DNA of 64,000 nucleotides from Methylophilus sp. 14. Lineage in GTDB: Bacteria; Pseudomonadota; Gammaproteobacteria; Burkholderiales; Methylophilaceae. How positions within the stretch are numbered: the stretch's first letter is position 1; every line of letters starts with the position of its first letter. The translations under genes were made by a program, and so were the position numbers. Location of the stretch: the NCBI RefSeq assembly GCF_015354345.1, contig NZ_JADKYS010000001.1, positions 620,001 to 684,000 of the forward strand, written 5' to 3'. Below, one piece after another: positions 27,402 through 37,242 of this stretch. The notes below the pieces were generated by a model. That model did no database searches. It saw only the letters and a program-made list of their open reading frames with translations, and had not been told where the DNA came from.

Positions 27402-28259
27402 ATGTCTGTCCCCATTGATTTACATTGTCACTCAACCATGTCTGATGGCTTACTCTCGCCTGAAGAACTGGTTGCGCATGCCGCGAGCAAGGGCGTGCGA
27501 GTATTGGCGCTGACTGATCATGATGAAGTAGGCGGGCTGGCGCGTGCGCGGGCGGCGGCTGAGCAACAAGGCATCTGTTTTATTGATGGCGTCGAGATTT
27601 CGGTGACTTGGCGAAAACGGACCCTGCATGTGGTGGGCTTACGCGTGAACCCGCGGCATGCTGGCTTGTTAGCCGCGTTTGCTACCGTGCGCCAAGGGCG
27701 GGATGCCCGCGCTAGGCAGATTGCTGATGGCCTCGCCAAGGCGGGTATCGCCGATGCTTATGAAGGTGCGCGTGAGTTTTCGGGTAACAGTGTGATGACA
27801 CGTAGCCATTTTGCCCAGTTTATGGTGAAGCGCGGCCATGCCAAAAACGTCAAGTCAGTGTTTAAAAAGTATATGGTCAAAGGCAAGCCTGGCTATGTCA
27901 ATCATGAGTGGATGAGCCTGGAAGAGGCCATGCAGCTGATTCGTGACAGTGGTGGCGTCGCGGTATTGGCGCATCCTGGCCGCTATGACTTGGGTTTCGT
28001 GAACATGCATTTGTTGCTTAACGAGTTTAGAGACCTGGGTGGTGCCGCGATTGAAGTCGTCACCGGTAGTCACCAGCCGCCGCAGTATGAGCAATTCGCC
28101 AAGCTTGCGCATCGTTTTGATTTAAAAGCCTCGCAAGGATCTGATTACCACGGCCCGGGTATGTCTTATATGGATATGGGGCGTTTGCCTGCGTTGCCAG
28201 CCGGGTGTGTGCCGGTATGGCAGGACTGGCCTGAGGCCAGCCAGTTGCAAGCGAGTTAA
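27402..28259 (+). CDS. PHP domain phosphoesterase (RNase AM/YciV family)
   Basis: A 285-aa PHP-fold metal-dependent phosphoesterase. N-terminal DLHCHSTMSDG, ALTDHDEVGGL, and DGVEISVTW supply metal ligands, and AHPGRYDLG and SDYHGPGM complete the site. Escherichia coli YciV (RNase AM) is a 5'-3' exonuclease acting on short RNA and on rRNA 5' ends; this is the closest known relative. It is followed by yciO with a 15-base gap, as in other proteobacteria. Confidence 0.9.
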   Translation: MSVPIDLHCHSTMSDGLLSPEELVAHAASKGVRVLALTDHDEVGGLARARAAAEQQGICFIDGVEISVTWRKRTLHVVGLRVNPRHAGLLAAFATVRQGRDARARQIADGLAKAGIADAYEGAREFSGNSVMTRSHFAQFMVKRGHAKNVKSVFKKYMVKGKPGYVNHEWMSLEEAMQLIRDSGGVAVLAHPGRYDLGFVNMHLLLNEFRDLGGAAIEVVTGSHQPPQYEQFAKLAHRFDLKASQGSDYHGPGMSYMDMGRLPALPAGCVPVWQDWPEASQLQAS

Positions 28260-28274
28260 CATCTACTCAACGTT

Positions 28275-28886
28275 ATGGCACAGTATTTTGTGATTCATGC
28301 GGAAAACCCGCAAAGCCGTTTGATCCAGCAAGCTGCGCAGCTATTAAAGCAGGGCGGGGTGCTGGCCTGTCCTACCGACTCTAGTTATGCCCTGGTGTGC
28401 CTGATGGAGTTCAAGGATGCGCAAACCCGTATCCGTCGCTTGCGTGGTGTGGACGATGAGCATCCGTTTACCCTGATTTGCCGTGACCTGGCTGAGATTG
28501 GCACCTACGCCAAAGTGAATAACAGCCAGTTTCGTTTGCTCAAGGCGATGACGCCGGGCGCTTATACTTTTTTGCTCGAAGCCAGCCGCGAAGTGCCGCG
28601 CCGCCTGCAGCATCCCAAACGCAGTACCATAGGCTTGCGTGTGCCCAAGCATGTGGTCACGCAGGCTTTACTTGAGGCGCTGGATTCGCCCTTGCTCAGT
28701 ATGACCCTGCAACTGCCCGGAGATGAGGCGCCGATGTCGGTTGGTTGGGAGATTCGTGAGGCACTGGAACACCAGATTGACGCCGTGATCGACAGTGATA
28801 TCGTGCATGTGGGCGCCACGACAGTGGTGGATCTGACGCAAGACCCGCCGGAGTTAGTGCGTGCCGGTGTGGCGCCATGGCCTTGA
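28275..28886 (+). CDS. L-threonylcarbamoyladenylate synthase family protein (YciO type)
   Basis: A 203-aa Sua5/YciO/YrdC-fold protein. The KRRL-like RNA-binding segment appears as RIRRLRGVDDEHPFTLICRDL, and GGVLACPTDSSYALVC is the nucleotide-binding start. The YciO subgroup differs from the essential TsaC in lacking parts of its active site, and its role is less clear. It lies in a PHP-yciO-M50 order conserved in betaproteobacteria. Confidence 0.9.
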   Translation: MAQYFVIHAENPQSRLIQQAAQLLKQGGVLACPTDSSYALVCLMEFKDAQTRIRRLRGVDDEHPFTLICRDLAEIGTYAKVNNSQFRLLKAMTPGAYTFLLEASREVPRRLQHPKRSTIGLRVPKHVVTQALLEALDSPLLSMTLQLPGDEAPMSVGWEIREALEHQIDAVIDSDIVHVGATTVVDLTQDPPELVRAGVAPWP

Positions 28887-28974
28887 TGTGGCAGCATTTG
28901 ACCGCACCTTTTGATCGCATCTTTAAGATTCTTAGACTCTGCTGCAGAGTGTTGACTTTAGCTGGAAGTATTAC

Positions 28975-29613
28975 ATGGAACTCACCGTTGTACAGAAAAT
29001 CGCCGCTTATGCCTTACCCATCCTGTTTGCAATTACGGTGCATGAGGCTGCGCATGGTTATGCGGCCAAGTTTTTTGGCGACCTCACTGCCGAGCGCATG
29101 GGCAGGATTACCCTCAATCCATTCAAGCATATAGACCCCATTGGCACGATTTTGCTGCCAGCCCTCAGTATCATCTTGGGCGGGGTGCTGTTCGGCTGGG
29201 CAAAGCCGGTGCCGGTCAACTTTGGCCAATTACGTCGTCCAAAGCAGGATATGTTGTGGGTGGCGTTGGCTGGCCCGGCGTCTAATTTTGCCATGGCGAT
29301 TGTGTGGGGATTGGTGCTGGCGCGTATTGCTTTGTTTCCGGAATCTGCACAGGCCTTTTTGGCGCAAATGAGCCTGGCGGGCATCCAGATTAACTTGGTG
29401 TTGCTGGTGTTGAATTTGTTCCCGTTGCCACCTTTGGATGGTGGCCGTATTGCCGTCAGCCTTTTACCCATGCAGGCCGCGATCAAGTTTGCGCAAATTG
29501 AGCGTTACGGCATGCTGATTCTGATTGCCCTGTTATTTACCGGCATTCTGGGTATTTTATTATCGCCAGTACTCAGGTTCTTTCAGCAATTATTGACGGT
29601 GCTGGTCATGTAA
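28975..29613 (+). CDS. Site-2 protease family membrane metalloprotease (M50)
   Basis: A 212-aa polytopic protein. The zinc site HEAAH (residues 23-27) lies in the first helix and the second ligand in PPLDGGRIAV (about 155-164). Such compact S2P homologues without PDZ domain are common but their substrates are unknown. The ATG is preceded by TGGAAG-like sequence. It follows yciO after about 90 bases. Confidence 0.9.
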   Translation: MELTVVQKIAAYALPILFAITVHEAAHGYAAKFFGDLTAERMGRITLNPFKHIDPIGTILLPALSIILGGVLFGWAKPVPVNFGQLRRPKQDMLWVALAGPASNFAMAIVWGLVLARIALFPESAQAFLAQMSLAGIQINLVLLVLNLFPLPPLDGGRIAVSLLPMQAAIKFAQIERYGMLILIALLFTGILGILLSPVLRFFQQLLTVLVM

Positions 29614-29647
29614 CTGTACTGAGTAATGTCATTCTACTGATGTAATC

Positions 29648-29674
29648 ATGAAGCCGCTGAATCAGCGGCTTCAT
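29648..29674. terminator. Hairpin between the convergent M50 and DUF748 genes
   Basis: Near perfect palindrome ATGAAGCCGCTGA / TCAGCGGCTTCAT with a tiny loop. The T-run after it is poor, so terminator strength is uncertain, but the position between convergent genes fits. Confidence 0.65.
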
Positions 29675-29685
29675 GCTATTTGCAG

Positions 29686-32600
29686 TTAGTGTTTAATGGC
29701 GTCTAGCGTCAGTTTTGTGGGCACGTGATCACGGTCTGCTTTCACCGTCGCCGGAACGGTGATGGAAACCCGTTCGGTACTGACGCCAGCGGCCAGTAAT
29801 GCTTTCTGGATGGCATCAGCCCGCGTCTTGGCCAGTGTTTGCAAGTCAGCATCAGTGACCTGGATGCTGGTGGTGAGCGTTTCCTGTGCCTGTGCGTAAA
29901 AGCCTTCAGGTGCTTTTTCCAGTTTGGCGGCCAGTCGCTTGAGCAAGCCTTTATTGGTGAGCTTGTCGTGCAATGTTTGTATCGCAGACTGCACTTTGGG
30001 GTTGTTCAAGTCTATCGGCCCTGGCGCCTGTCCCGGCTCCAGGCGCACACCTACTTCTTCCGCCACTTGTTTGCGCAAACTGGCTTCTTGAATCGCACGC
30101 GTGTCTGTGGCCACATCATAGCCAGGCACAATGCCCAGTTTGAGTTGCTGGCGTTTTGCCAGTGCAGTGCTCACCGAGTGCAGTTTCTCCAGTTCCGGTG
30201 GTGAAATTGTGGCATTGCCCGGGTCAAACACAATGGCTTCCAGTTTTTCACTGCCGCCAAACAGTTTGCCCAATGCGCTGAATGGCGCGGTCACAATTTT
30301 GGTCAGCACGTTGGTAAATGCTTTCCAGACAATACCACCGATGCTGAATTTGGGATCATCTAGGCTACCGCTCACTGGCAGGTCTAGGTCTATGACGCCA
30401 TCACTGTCTTCGAGGATGGCAATGGCTAGGTCCAGCGGCAGGTTAGGGGCATCCTTGCTGTCGACGCGCTCGCCCAGTGTCAGTTTGTGAATGACAAACT
30501 TGTTTTCACCCGCTAGCACACGTTGCTTGATCTTATAGCCCAGATCCACGGACAGCTTGCCAGATTCAATGCGGCGTCCGGCAAACTTCCCTGAGTAAGG
30601 CGTCAGGCGGTTCATTTCCAGATTGGTAAATGCGACTTTAAGATCAGTGAACTCGGTTGCCTTGAATGGCTGTAGTGCGCCCCGGATACGTGCTGCGCCA
30701 TAGTCGTCAACCTTGCCGTCCAGCTCGACTTGTGCCGTCGCGGAGGGATTGCTGGAAATGCCATTGATGACGCCGCCCAGTGTGTGGATATGGGTGCCAA
30801 AGGGCTGTGGCAATGACAAATCGGCAAACTCCAGCTCGGCGTTATTGATACGTACGGTGTCTATGGCCACCGGAAAGTCATTACTATTGCTGGCCGTTGT
30901 TGCTGTGGGTTTGCTTGCAGCGACTGGTGCGCTTGCAGGCGTAGAGGCCGCTGCTGGGGCATCACTAGCAGCGGGGGTAGTCGTGCGCATGACCTTGGTG
31001 ATATTCAGGCTGCGGTCGGGGTAAATGATGAATTTGCTTTGCGGTTTGCTCAGCGTGAGTGTGCTTAATTGCAGTTTATTCGGTGCCAGCGACAGTGCCA
31101 GGCCATCGCCCTGCAGTTTTTCCCAGCGTAAAAACGGTTGTTGACTGCCTTCTTCCAGGATGGATAGCTGGTTAACACTAAATCCACCGTTGAACCTGGT
31201 TTCACCATTGCTGGTTTGTTGTAACTTACCTTGTAGGCTGGCAGCGCCACTCTCCAGTTGCAGCAGCGCGGCTTGCTGGATATAAGGCGCAAAGGGTTTC
31301 AGCGCCAGGTCAGTCAATGTGCATTGCAGCTCGGTTTTAAACGGCGCTGCTGCCAGTTTGCCTTGCAGGTTAAACTGGCCGCCTTGTTTGACCTTGAATC
31401 CGGCTTTCACCGGCAGCAAGCGGGCCATGTTCTGGCTCAGATCGGTTGCTTCCACGCTAGCATCCAGCACATCCAGCACAACTGGTGTTGGCGTCGATTG
31501 ATCCTCGATATGAATCTCTGCCTGTTGTAAGGCCAAGCGTTTCACGGCGTAAGCCCAGGGTTTTGTGGACGTGGCAGACGGCTTGCTGGATGCAACTGCT
31601 GTGCTGTTTTTGTCTGCGCCATTTTTATTTGCGCTGGCGCTTGGCGTCAGTATGGTTTGCCAGTTCAGGTGTTGATCCGCTTGCCTGATAACGGCTGTTT
31701 TAAGTCCTTGCAATTGAATCGCAGCAATCTCCACTTTTTGCTGGTCTAGCGCTAATTGCGCATTGTTCACGGCAACCCTGGCTAATTGTGCAGCTGGTTT
31801 TTTATCGGCTTGCAGACTCAGTTGTGTGGCTTCCAGTTGCAGGTCTTTGAGCGCCAGGCCGGATGCATTATCGACAGCCAGTTGTAAGTTGAAATCACCC
31901 ACTGTCGCTTGCAAGGGCTTGGCGAACTGCTGGTCGGCATAGCTCAGTTGCCAATGCGCCAAGGCAATCTCAGCAATCGCAAAGTGAAAAGGCTCACTGG
32001 CTTTTTCATCTGCCACAGCCGGGGCATCGGTGTTTGCCGTTATTGTCTCTGCTGGAGCGGCAAAGGCGCGCTGCCAATCCAGTCCGGCAGCCGTTTGGGC
32101 GGCGGATAGCTGCCCTTTGTTTAACAAGATGCGCGCTACATTGGCCTGGCGGTCGGCCAAGTTGAGGCTGACGTTTTCAATGGCTAGCTCTGGCAGCGTA
32201 AATAGTGTTTTTTGCGCTTGTTGTAGCTGTACTTGCTGGATATTCAGGTTCAGGTTATCAAACTGGAGCTGTGCCTGTTTGTCCTGCGTGAACGTTAGCT
32301 TGGGTAAGGTCAGGCTGCTATTGGCGATGGCAATGTCTGCTTGTGGTTTGTGCCAGCTGAGTTGATCCAACTGCACGGCGATGTTTTGCGTGGTGATCAA
32401 TAACTGTTTTTGTTGGTTGAGCGCCAGATGTTTGGCGGTGACCGCCAATTGCGCAAATGCGAGTTTATCCCCTTGGGCCAGTGCGCCTGCCAGGTCGTTT
32501 ATGTGCAGTGTTGCATCGTTGACCAGCAGTTTTGGTTGTTGATTTGGCACAGAAAAATCATAGTTAAACTGGCTGGCAAAGGTGCCTGCCTCCACTTGCA

Positions 32601-33342
32601 GCGGCAGGCTAGCTTTATCTACCCATTGCATGAGTTTGGCGATTTGCAAGCCTTCAATCGCCAGTGCGCCTTGTGAGGCCAGCGGGTTGACGCCGAAATT
32701 ACCTTTCCATTTAATCGTCGCGCCCTGATATGGCAATTTGGCAGCAATCAGGTAATCACCGCGGTCTTTAGGCAGGGTGGAGAAACCTTCCAGTTCAAAA
32801 TCCAGCGGTTTGAGCGAGGCCCGTAATGGGGTGGCGTGCTGCGCATCCTCATAATCAATATTGCCCTGACTGATGGCGATGTTTTCAATGATCACGCGCG
32901 GCAGGTCAGGGCTCGGTGGCGATGGATCTTCATTCAGTTTGGCAATCAGGTCTGCCCAGTTAAGACGACCCTGTTTGGAAATATGCACATTGACGCGCGG
33001 TGCGGTCAGCGTAATCTGCTTGAGTTTCCAGGCCCAGTTAAACAGGCCGCTGGTTTCAAGGTCGACTACCAGCCGGTCAAACGACGCCAAGGGCGCACCA
33101 TGTTTGTCAGTCAGTGCCAGTTTTTCAATCGTGGTGGTCAGCCGCAATGGATCAAAAGTCACCTTTTCTACGCTGGCTTGACTGGCCAGCTGGCTTTCTG
33201 CCACCCACGGCAGCAGCCATTTTGCCAGTGGATTGATGGCCAGCCAGGCAAACACAAAGTAAAAGACAAGCAGTCCGGCAACTACCTTAAAGGCGAGTGA
33301 CTGCAACAAGGGGCGTAAAGAGGGCGGTAGACGATTCAACAT
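29686..33342 (-). CDS. DUF748 domain protein, AsmA-like envelope protein, 1218 aa
   Basis: Very large envelope protein with an N-terminal membrane helix (VVAGLLVFYFVFAWLAI) and a long body of beta-rich, Gln/Leu/Ala repeats typical of AsmA-like or DUF748 proteins, which may form grooves carrying lipids between membranes. A Pro/Ala/Thr-rich linker lies near the middle. The C-terminal 180 residues have an OmpA-like look (FDPGNATISPPELEKL, then DADLQTLAKTRADAI), which would suit peptidoglycan contact. Start at the ATG at 33342; a GTG at 33390 would add 16 residues with no better ribosome-binding site. Confidence 0.85.
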   Translation of the reverse strand: MLNRLPPSLRPLLQSLAFKVVAGLLVFYFVFAWLAINPLAKWLLPWVAESQLASQASVEKVTFDPLRLTTTIEKLALTDKHGAPLASFDRLVVDLETSGLFNWAWKLKQITLTAPRVNVHISKQGRLNWADLIAKLNEDPSPPSPDLPRVIIENIAISQGNIDYEDAQHATPLRASLKPLDFELEGFSTLPKDRGDYLIAAKLPYQGATIKWKGNFGVNPLASQGALAIEGLQIAKLMQWVDKASLPLQVEAGTFASQFNYDFSVPNQQPKLLVNDATLHINDLAGALAQGDKLAFAQLAVTAKHLALNQQKQLLITTQNIAVQLDQLSWHKPQADIAIANSSLTLPKLTFTQDKQAQLQFDNLNLNIQQVQLQQAQKTLFTLPELAIENVSLNLADRQANVARILLNKGQLSAAQTAAGLDWQRAFAAPAETITANTDAPAVADEKASEPFHFAIAEIALAHWQLSYADQQFAKPLQATVGDFNLQLAVDNASGLALKDLQLEATQLSLQADKKPAAQLARVAVNNAQLALDQQKVEIAAIQLQGLKTAVIRQADQHLNWQTILTPSASANKNGADKNSTAVASSKPSATSTKPWAYAVKRLALQQAEIHIEDQSTPTPVVLDVLDASVEATDLSQNMARLLPVKAGFKVKQGGQFNLQGKLAAAPFKTELQCTLTDLALKPFAPYIQQAALLQLESGAASLQGKLQQTSNGETRFNGGFSVNQLSILEEGSQQPFLRWEKLQGDGLALSLAPNKLQLSTLTLSKPQSKFIIYPDRSLNITKVMRTTTPAASDAPAAASTPASAPVAASKPTATTASNSNDFPVAIDTVRINNAELEFADLSLPQPFGTHIHTLGGVINGISSNPSATAQVELDGKVDDYGAARIRGALQPFKATEFTDLKVAFTNLEMNRLTPYSGKFAGRRIESGKLSVDLGYKIKQRVLAGENKFVIHKLTLGERVDSKDAPNLPLDLAIAILEDSDGVIDLDLPVSGSLDDPKFSIGGIVWKAFTNVLTKIVTAPFSALGKLFGGSEKLEAIVFDPGNATISPPELEKLHSVSTALAKRQQLKLGIVPGYDVATDTRAIQEASLRKQVAEEVGVRLEPGQAPGPIDLNNPKVQSAIQTLHDKLTNKGLLKRLAAKLEKAPEGFYAQAQETLTTSIQVTDADLQTLAKTRADAIQKALLAAGVSTERVSITVPATVKADRDHVPTKLTLDAIKH

Positions 33343-33539
33343 AAGTGTTAATTTAGCAGAATTTAAATCTTTTATAGCGTTTGTTGACACCGGAAAGTGA
33401 CAAATCTTTGTCTGTCATACAGCGCCAGTGGTGGCCTTGAATAAGTCAAACAACCCATGGCATGAAGGTGACATCGGCATCCGTTTTCATGTATGCTTAA
33501 GTTAACGCGTTATACAGGATGCTGTTTTCAGCAGTAACT

Positions 33540-34400
33540 ATGGCTTCAGAGCCGGATAAGTTGTCACACAAACCCTCTCTTTTAGAACGATTAAGTCACT
33601 TTCTTCTGCGTGAGCCGGAAGACAGGGAGCAACTGGTTGAGTTGCTGCACGGGGCTTATGAAAATCACCTGATGGATAGCGATTCGCTCGCTATGATTGA
33701 AGGTGTCCTGCAGGTCAGTGAAATGCAGGTCAGGGACATCATGATCCCGCGTTCGCAAATGGACGTCATTGATATTGCCCAACCGCCAGAAAGCTTTTTG
33801 CCGTTCGTCATCGAAACGGCGCACTCCCGTTTCCCGGTTATTGAAGATAATAAAAACGATGTGATTGGCATTTTGCTGGCCAAAGACCTGTTGCGCTATT
33901 ACGCCAGTGAGTCGTTCGAGTTGCGCGATATGTTGCGCCCGGCCGTGTTTATCCCAGAATCCAAGCGCCTGAATGTCTTGTTAAAGGAATTCCGCAGCAA
34001 CCGTAACCATATTGCCATTGTGGTGGATGAGTACGGTGGCGTGGCAGGCATGGTCACCATTGAAGATGTGCTCGAGCAGATTGTCGGTGACATCGAGGAT
34101 GAATACGATGATGACGAAGATGAAAGCAACATCATTTTTCAAGCGCCAGGCAAATATCGCGTCAAGGCCTTGACGGAGATTCCTGAATTTAACGAAGCGA
34201 TAGGCACTGCGTTTAGCGATGAAGAGTTTTCTACCGTCGGTGGCCTGGTGGTGAATCACTTCGGCCATTTACCCAAGCGTGGCGAGCATATCCGTATTGA
34301 TAACTTAAGTGTCACCGTGGTGCACGCCGATAGTCGCCGAGTGCATGTATTGCTGGTCGAGCAATTGCCGGAAGAGGTTTACCCGATCGAGTCTGTGTAG
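33540..34400 (+). CDS. CorC/HlyC family CBS-domain protein
   Basis: A 286-aa soluble protein: acidic N-terminus, a CBS pair (about 60-185) with VRDIMIPRSQMDVI and VVDEYGGVAGMVTIEDVLEQIVGDI, and a C-terminal transporter-associated domain (about 205-280) with STVGGLVVNHFGHLPKRGE. In enterobacteria CorC (YbeX) takes part in magnesium/cobalt efflux and ribosome homeostasis and is followed by lnt; here lnt is not present. Start at 33540 follows family alignment; the ATG at 33519 is an alternative. Confidence 0.9.
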   Translation: MASEPDKLSHKPSLLERLSHFLLREPEDREQLVELLHGAYENHLMDSDSLAMIEGVLQVSEMQVRDIMIPRSQMDVIDIAQPPESFLPFVIETAHSRFPVIEDNKNDVIGILLAKDLLRYYASESFELRDMLRPAVFIPESKRLNVLLKEFRSNRNHIAIVVDEYGGVAGMVTIEDVLEQIVGDIEDEYDDDEDESNIIFQAPGKYRVKALTEIPEFNEAIGTAFSDEEFSTVGGLVVNHFGHLPKRGEHIRIDNLSVTVVHADSRRVHVLLVEQLPEEVYPIESV

Positions 34401-34461
34401 CCTTGCCGTGTTGGAACCTATTGTTGTTTTAATTGCCTGAGTTTCTGATTAAAGGAGAGTC

Positions 34462-34857
34462 ATGATGAAAGCACAAACCTGGTTGAACGGAGTAGTGGCT
34501 GTTGCATTATTGTCTTTAAGTGGAGTTGCCTTGGCAGGCACTGCGGTAGGTAAGTTGCCTGAAGATGAGCAGAGTTTTGTTGATGCGGTGGGTAAATTAA
34601 ATCGCGCGCAGTTAGTAGAGATGTTAGGCGAGCCCGCGCGCGCTGAAGATGTGAAGTTAAAGGATAGCGGACGCGTGGTGGCCTCTATCTGGCATTATCA
34701 CAATATCAATAAAGATGGCGCCGGGGCGTATTATCCGACGACAGAGCTGGATATTATTGATGACCAGGTCAGCGTGGTGGTGTTCCTGAATAATGATGGT
34801 TCTGATGCGAGCTCAGGCCAGACGTATGAGGTGCAGCCTAATCCGGCGGATTTATAA
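34462..34857 (+). CDS. Exported protein, 131 aa, possibly BamE-like fold
   Basis: Signal peptide (1-25, ending SGVALA) then a 106-residue domain. The run LNRAQLVEMLGEPARAEDVKLKDSGRV followed by SIWHYH and an end strand VSVVVFLN recalls the SmpA/BamE-type fold (helix, GEP turn, strands), but I cannot confirm a family. A strong ribosome-binding site (AAAGGAG) precedes tandem ATG codons at 34462 and 34465; spacing favours the second, the difference is one residue. It follows the CorC gene by about 60 bases. Confidence 0.75.
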   Translation: MMKAQTWLNGVVAVALLSLSGVALAGTAVGKLPEDEQSFVDAVGKLNRAQLVEMLGEPARAEDVKLKDSGRVVASIWHYHNINKDGAGAYYPTTELDIIDDQVSVVVFLNNDGSDASSGQTYEVQPNPADL

Positions 34858-34873
34858 GCGTTAAATCACAGAT

Positions 34874-34905
34874 TTAAAAACAAAGGGCGCCGAGGCGCCC
34901 TTTGT
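34874..34905 (-). terminator. Intrinsic terminator of mscL, shared with the upstream gene
   Basis: Perfect CAAAGGGCGCC / GGCGCCCTTTG stem with a 3-base loop, followed by TTTTTAAAT on the minus strand after mscL. The plus-strand side has only a short T-run. Confidence 0.85.
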
Positions 34906-34926
34906 CATGTACACATCACCCAAAAA

Positions 34927-35340
34927 TTATTTTTTCAGGCTGTCACGGATTTCACGCAACAAGACAATGTCTTCTGGTGTCGCAGCTGGCGCTGGAGGCG
35001 GTTCTGCCTGTTTCAGGCTGTTCATGAATTTAACCATCTGGAAAATGATAAAGGCCAGGATGATAAAGTTAAGCACAATGGTGACGAAGTTGCCGTAAGC
35101 CAGCACCGCGCCCAGTTTTTTGGCTTCCGCCAGGGCGAGGTCAGCCGACTGGCCGTTGAGTGGCACGTACAAATTACTGAAATCAAAGCCGCCAAAAATT
35201 CTGCCGATGACCGGCATGATAATGTCGTTGACCATGGAATCAACGATTTTGCCAAAGGCACCGCCGATGATGACACCGACTGCCAGATCCATGACATTGC
35301 CTTTCAGCGCAAACTGCTTAAACTCAGACATCACACTCAT
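34927..35340 (-). CDS. mscL: Large-conductance mechanosensitive channel
   Basis: MscL opens under membrane tension to release solutes during hypo-osmotic shock; pentamer in the inner membrane. The 137-aa protein starts [23 protein letters not shown], has TM1 (about 16-45, [18 protein letters not shown]) and TM2 (about 75-100), and a cytoplasmic helix at the end with [18 protein letters not shown] six bases before the first ATG supports the start at 35340. Confidence 0.96.
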   Translation of the reverse strand: MSVMSEFKQFALKGNVMDLAVGVIIGGAFGKIVDSMVNDIIMPVIGRIFGGFDFSNLYVPLNGQSADLALAEAKKLGAVLAYGNFVTIVLNFIILAFIIFQMVKFMNSLKQAEPPPAPAATPEDIVLLREIRDSLKK

Positions 35341-35495
35341 ACTTCACTCCCGCGTTAATATTTGTAGAAACTTGCAAATGTGACTATAGGCGTTGCCTTC
35401 GCCGCTTGTCAATCACTGTGCCGCCAGTCGCGATGACGCTACGCGGGCTGTGATATATTGCCGGTATCCCGTTTTTGAAGGCGAACCCGTTATCC

Positions 35496-36350
35496 ATGCA
35501 GTTGTTTCACACCTTGCGCGAATTGCGCGCTTTTTTAGCCAGCCGTGCTGACCAACGGGTTGGCTTTGTGCCGACCATGGGTAATTTGCACGCCGGGCAT
35601 TGCCAACTGGTAACGCTGGCCAAGAACCATGCTGACTTGGTCGTGGTCAGTATCTTTGTGAACCCGCTGCAATTTGGGGCGAATGAGGACTTTGGCAGTT
35701 ATCCGCGCACCTTGCAGTCTGACTGCGAGAAGTTGCAGGCCGTGGGCGCTGATGTGGTGTTTGCGCCCGCCGTGGAAGAAATGTATCCGGATTTTGATGG
35801 TCAGTCTTTGCATCAGGAGATGGTGATTCAACCGCCACCGTTGGCTGATGATTTATGTGGTGCTAGTCGTCCTGGCCATTTTGCCGGTGTCGCCACCGTG
35901 GTCGCCAAATTGTTTCATATGGTGCAGCCGCAAGTGGCGGTGTTTGGCAAAAAAGACTACCAGCAGCTGATGGTGATACGTGCCTTGGTGCGGCAACTCA
36001 ATTTTGGGATTGAAATTATTGCCGGGGAAACGGCACGCGAGTCTTCCGGCCTGGCCATGAGCTCCAGAAATGGCTATTTGACAGCAGCGGAAAAAACTCA
36101 GGCCGCGCAGTTAAACCAGCAGTTGCAAAGTATCAAACAGGCGTTATTGTCTGGTCGCCGCGACTATGCTGCTTTGCGCGAGCAAGCCTGTTTAATGCTG
36201 AAGCAGCAGGGCTGGCAGGTAGATTATGTAGAGATCAGGCGTCAACAGTCACTGACCTTGCCGGATGCGCAGGCCAGCGACTGGGTGATACTGGCGGCAG
36301 CCAGGTTGGGTAAGACACGGCTGATTGATAATTGTGAAGTCAGTGCATAG
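35496..36350 (+). CDS. panC: Pantothenate synthetase
   Basis: Joins pantoate and beta-alanine with ATP to make pantothenate. The 284-aa protein has VPTMGNLHAGHCQLV (nucleotidyltransferase HxGH motif, about residues 27-41), FGKKDYQQLMVI and the SSRNGYL loop. The frame is open seven codons further upstream to a TTG, but homologues begin MQLFHTL..., so ATG at 35496 is used. panD follows about 100 bases later, giving both ends of beta-alanine use; panB is not in the window. Confidence 0.94.
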   Translation: MQLFHTLRELRAFLASRADQRVGFVPTMGNLHAGHCQLVTLAKNHADLVVVSIFVNPLQFGANEDFGSYPRTLQSDCEKLQAVGADVVFAPAVEEMYPDFDGQSLHQEMVIQPPPLADDLCGASRPGHFAGVATVVAKLFHMVQPQVAVFGKKDYQQLMVIRALVRQLNFGIEIIAGETARESSGLAMSSRNGYLTAAEKTQAAQLNQQLQSIKQALLSGRRDYAALREQACLMLKQQGWQVDYVEIRRQQSLTLPDAQASDWVILAAARLGKTRLIDNCEVSA

Positions 36351-36454
36351 CGAGATTGAAGGCATTTTTTATAAATTTATTTTGCGCTAAGCCATTGATA
36401 ACTTTATAATTACGACCTTTTCCGCGCGAGCGGGAGTTCGAGCTAAGGGACGCA

Positions 36455-36835
36455 ATGCAAAGAACCATGTTGAAATCCAAGCTGCATCGGGTGCGTGTGA
36501 CGCATAGCGAGCTGCATTATGAAGGCAGCTGTGCGATTGATGAAGCCTTGCTGGAGGCCGCCAATATTCACGAATATGAGCAGATCCAGATTTACAACAT
36601 CAACAATGGTGAGCGTTTCACAACTTATGCCATTCGTGCCGAGCGCCACTCTGGCGTGATTTCGGTGAATGGTGCAGCGGCGCATAAAGCCGACCCTGAT
36701 GATCTGATTATTATTGCCAGCTATTCGCAATATACCGAAGCTGAATTGACCAATTACCATCCGCAACTGGTGTATGTCGATGCGCAAAACCGCATCGTCG
36801 AACAGAAAAACCATATCCCTGCGCAAGCTGCCTGA
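36455..36835 (+). CDS. panD: Aspartate 1-decarboxylase
   Basis: Pyruvoyl enzyme making beta-alanine from aspartate for PanC. The 126-aa proenzyme has the self-cleavage site Gly24-Ser25 in HYEGSCAID, and the conserved [19 protein letters not shown] block near residue 72-90. No ribosome-binding site is strong, but GGGA lies upstream. Found downstream of panC on the same strand, as in many bacteria. Confidence 0.95.
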   Translation: MQRTMLKSKLHRVRVTHSELHYEGSCAIDEALLEAANIHEYEQIQIYNINNGERFTTYAIRAERHSGVISVNGAAAHKADPDDLIIIASYSQYTEAELTNYHPQLVYVDAQNRIVEQKNHIPAQAA

Positions 36836-36849
36836 TTTTGAGTACCCCT

Positions 36850-37221
36850 ATGCAACCTAACATTGATGTATTGTCCCTGGAGGACATGAAGCTGGCCGTT
36901 GTTGACGCGCTGGAAGATATTAAAGCCTTTGATATCACGGTGATGGACGTGCGTCATATGACCGCGGTCACCAGTTACATGATCGTCGCCAGTGGTAACT
37001 CCACCCGCCAGTGCAAGGCGATTGCCGATAACGTGCGCGAAAAGCTGAAAGAAAAAGGCCTGGATGCACGTGGCGTAGAGGGCGAAAAAGAGGGCGAGTG
37101 GGTGTTGGTGGACCTGGGCGATATCGTTGTCCATGTGATGGTTCCGGCAACGCGCGCTTACTACAACATCGAACAGCTGTGGAGCGAGTCGCAAACCCGC
37201 CGCGCAGCTTCTGCAGCCTAA
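36850..37221 (+). CDS. rsfS: Ribosome silencing factor
   Basis: RsfS binds ribosomal protein L14 and blocks joining of the subunits when nutrients are low. The 123-aa protein has VTSYMIVASGNSTRQCKAIADNV and EGEKEGEWVLVDLGDIVVHVM, both diagnostic. Translation may begin at the TTG at 36838 instead (four extra residues, closer to the panD stop); the ATG at 36850 is chosen. It precedes rlmH by 21 bases, the standard order. Confidence 0.92.
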   Translation: MQPNIDVLSLEDMKLAVVDALEDIKAFDITVMDVRHMTAVTSYMIVASGNSTRQCKAIADNVREKLKEKGLDARGVEGEKEGEWVLVDLGDIVVHVMVPATRAYYNIEQLWSESQTRRAASAA

Positions 37222-37242
37222 AAACCCTATCTCTCTCCTGAT

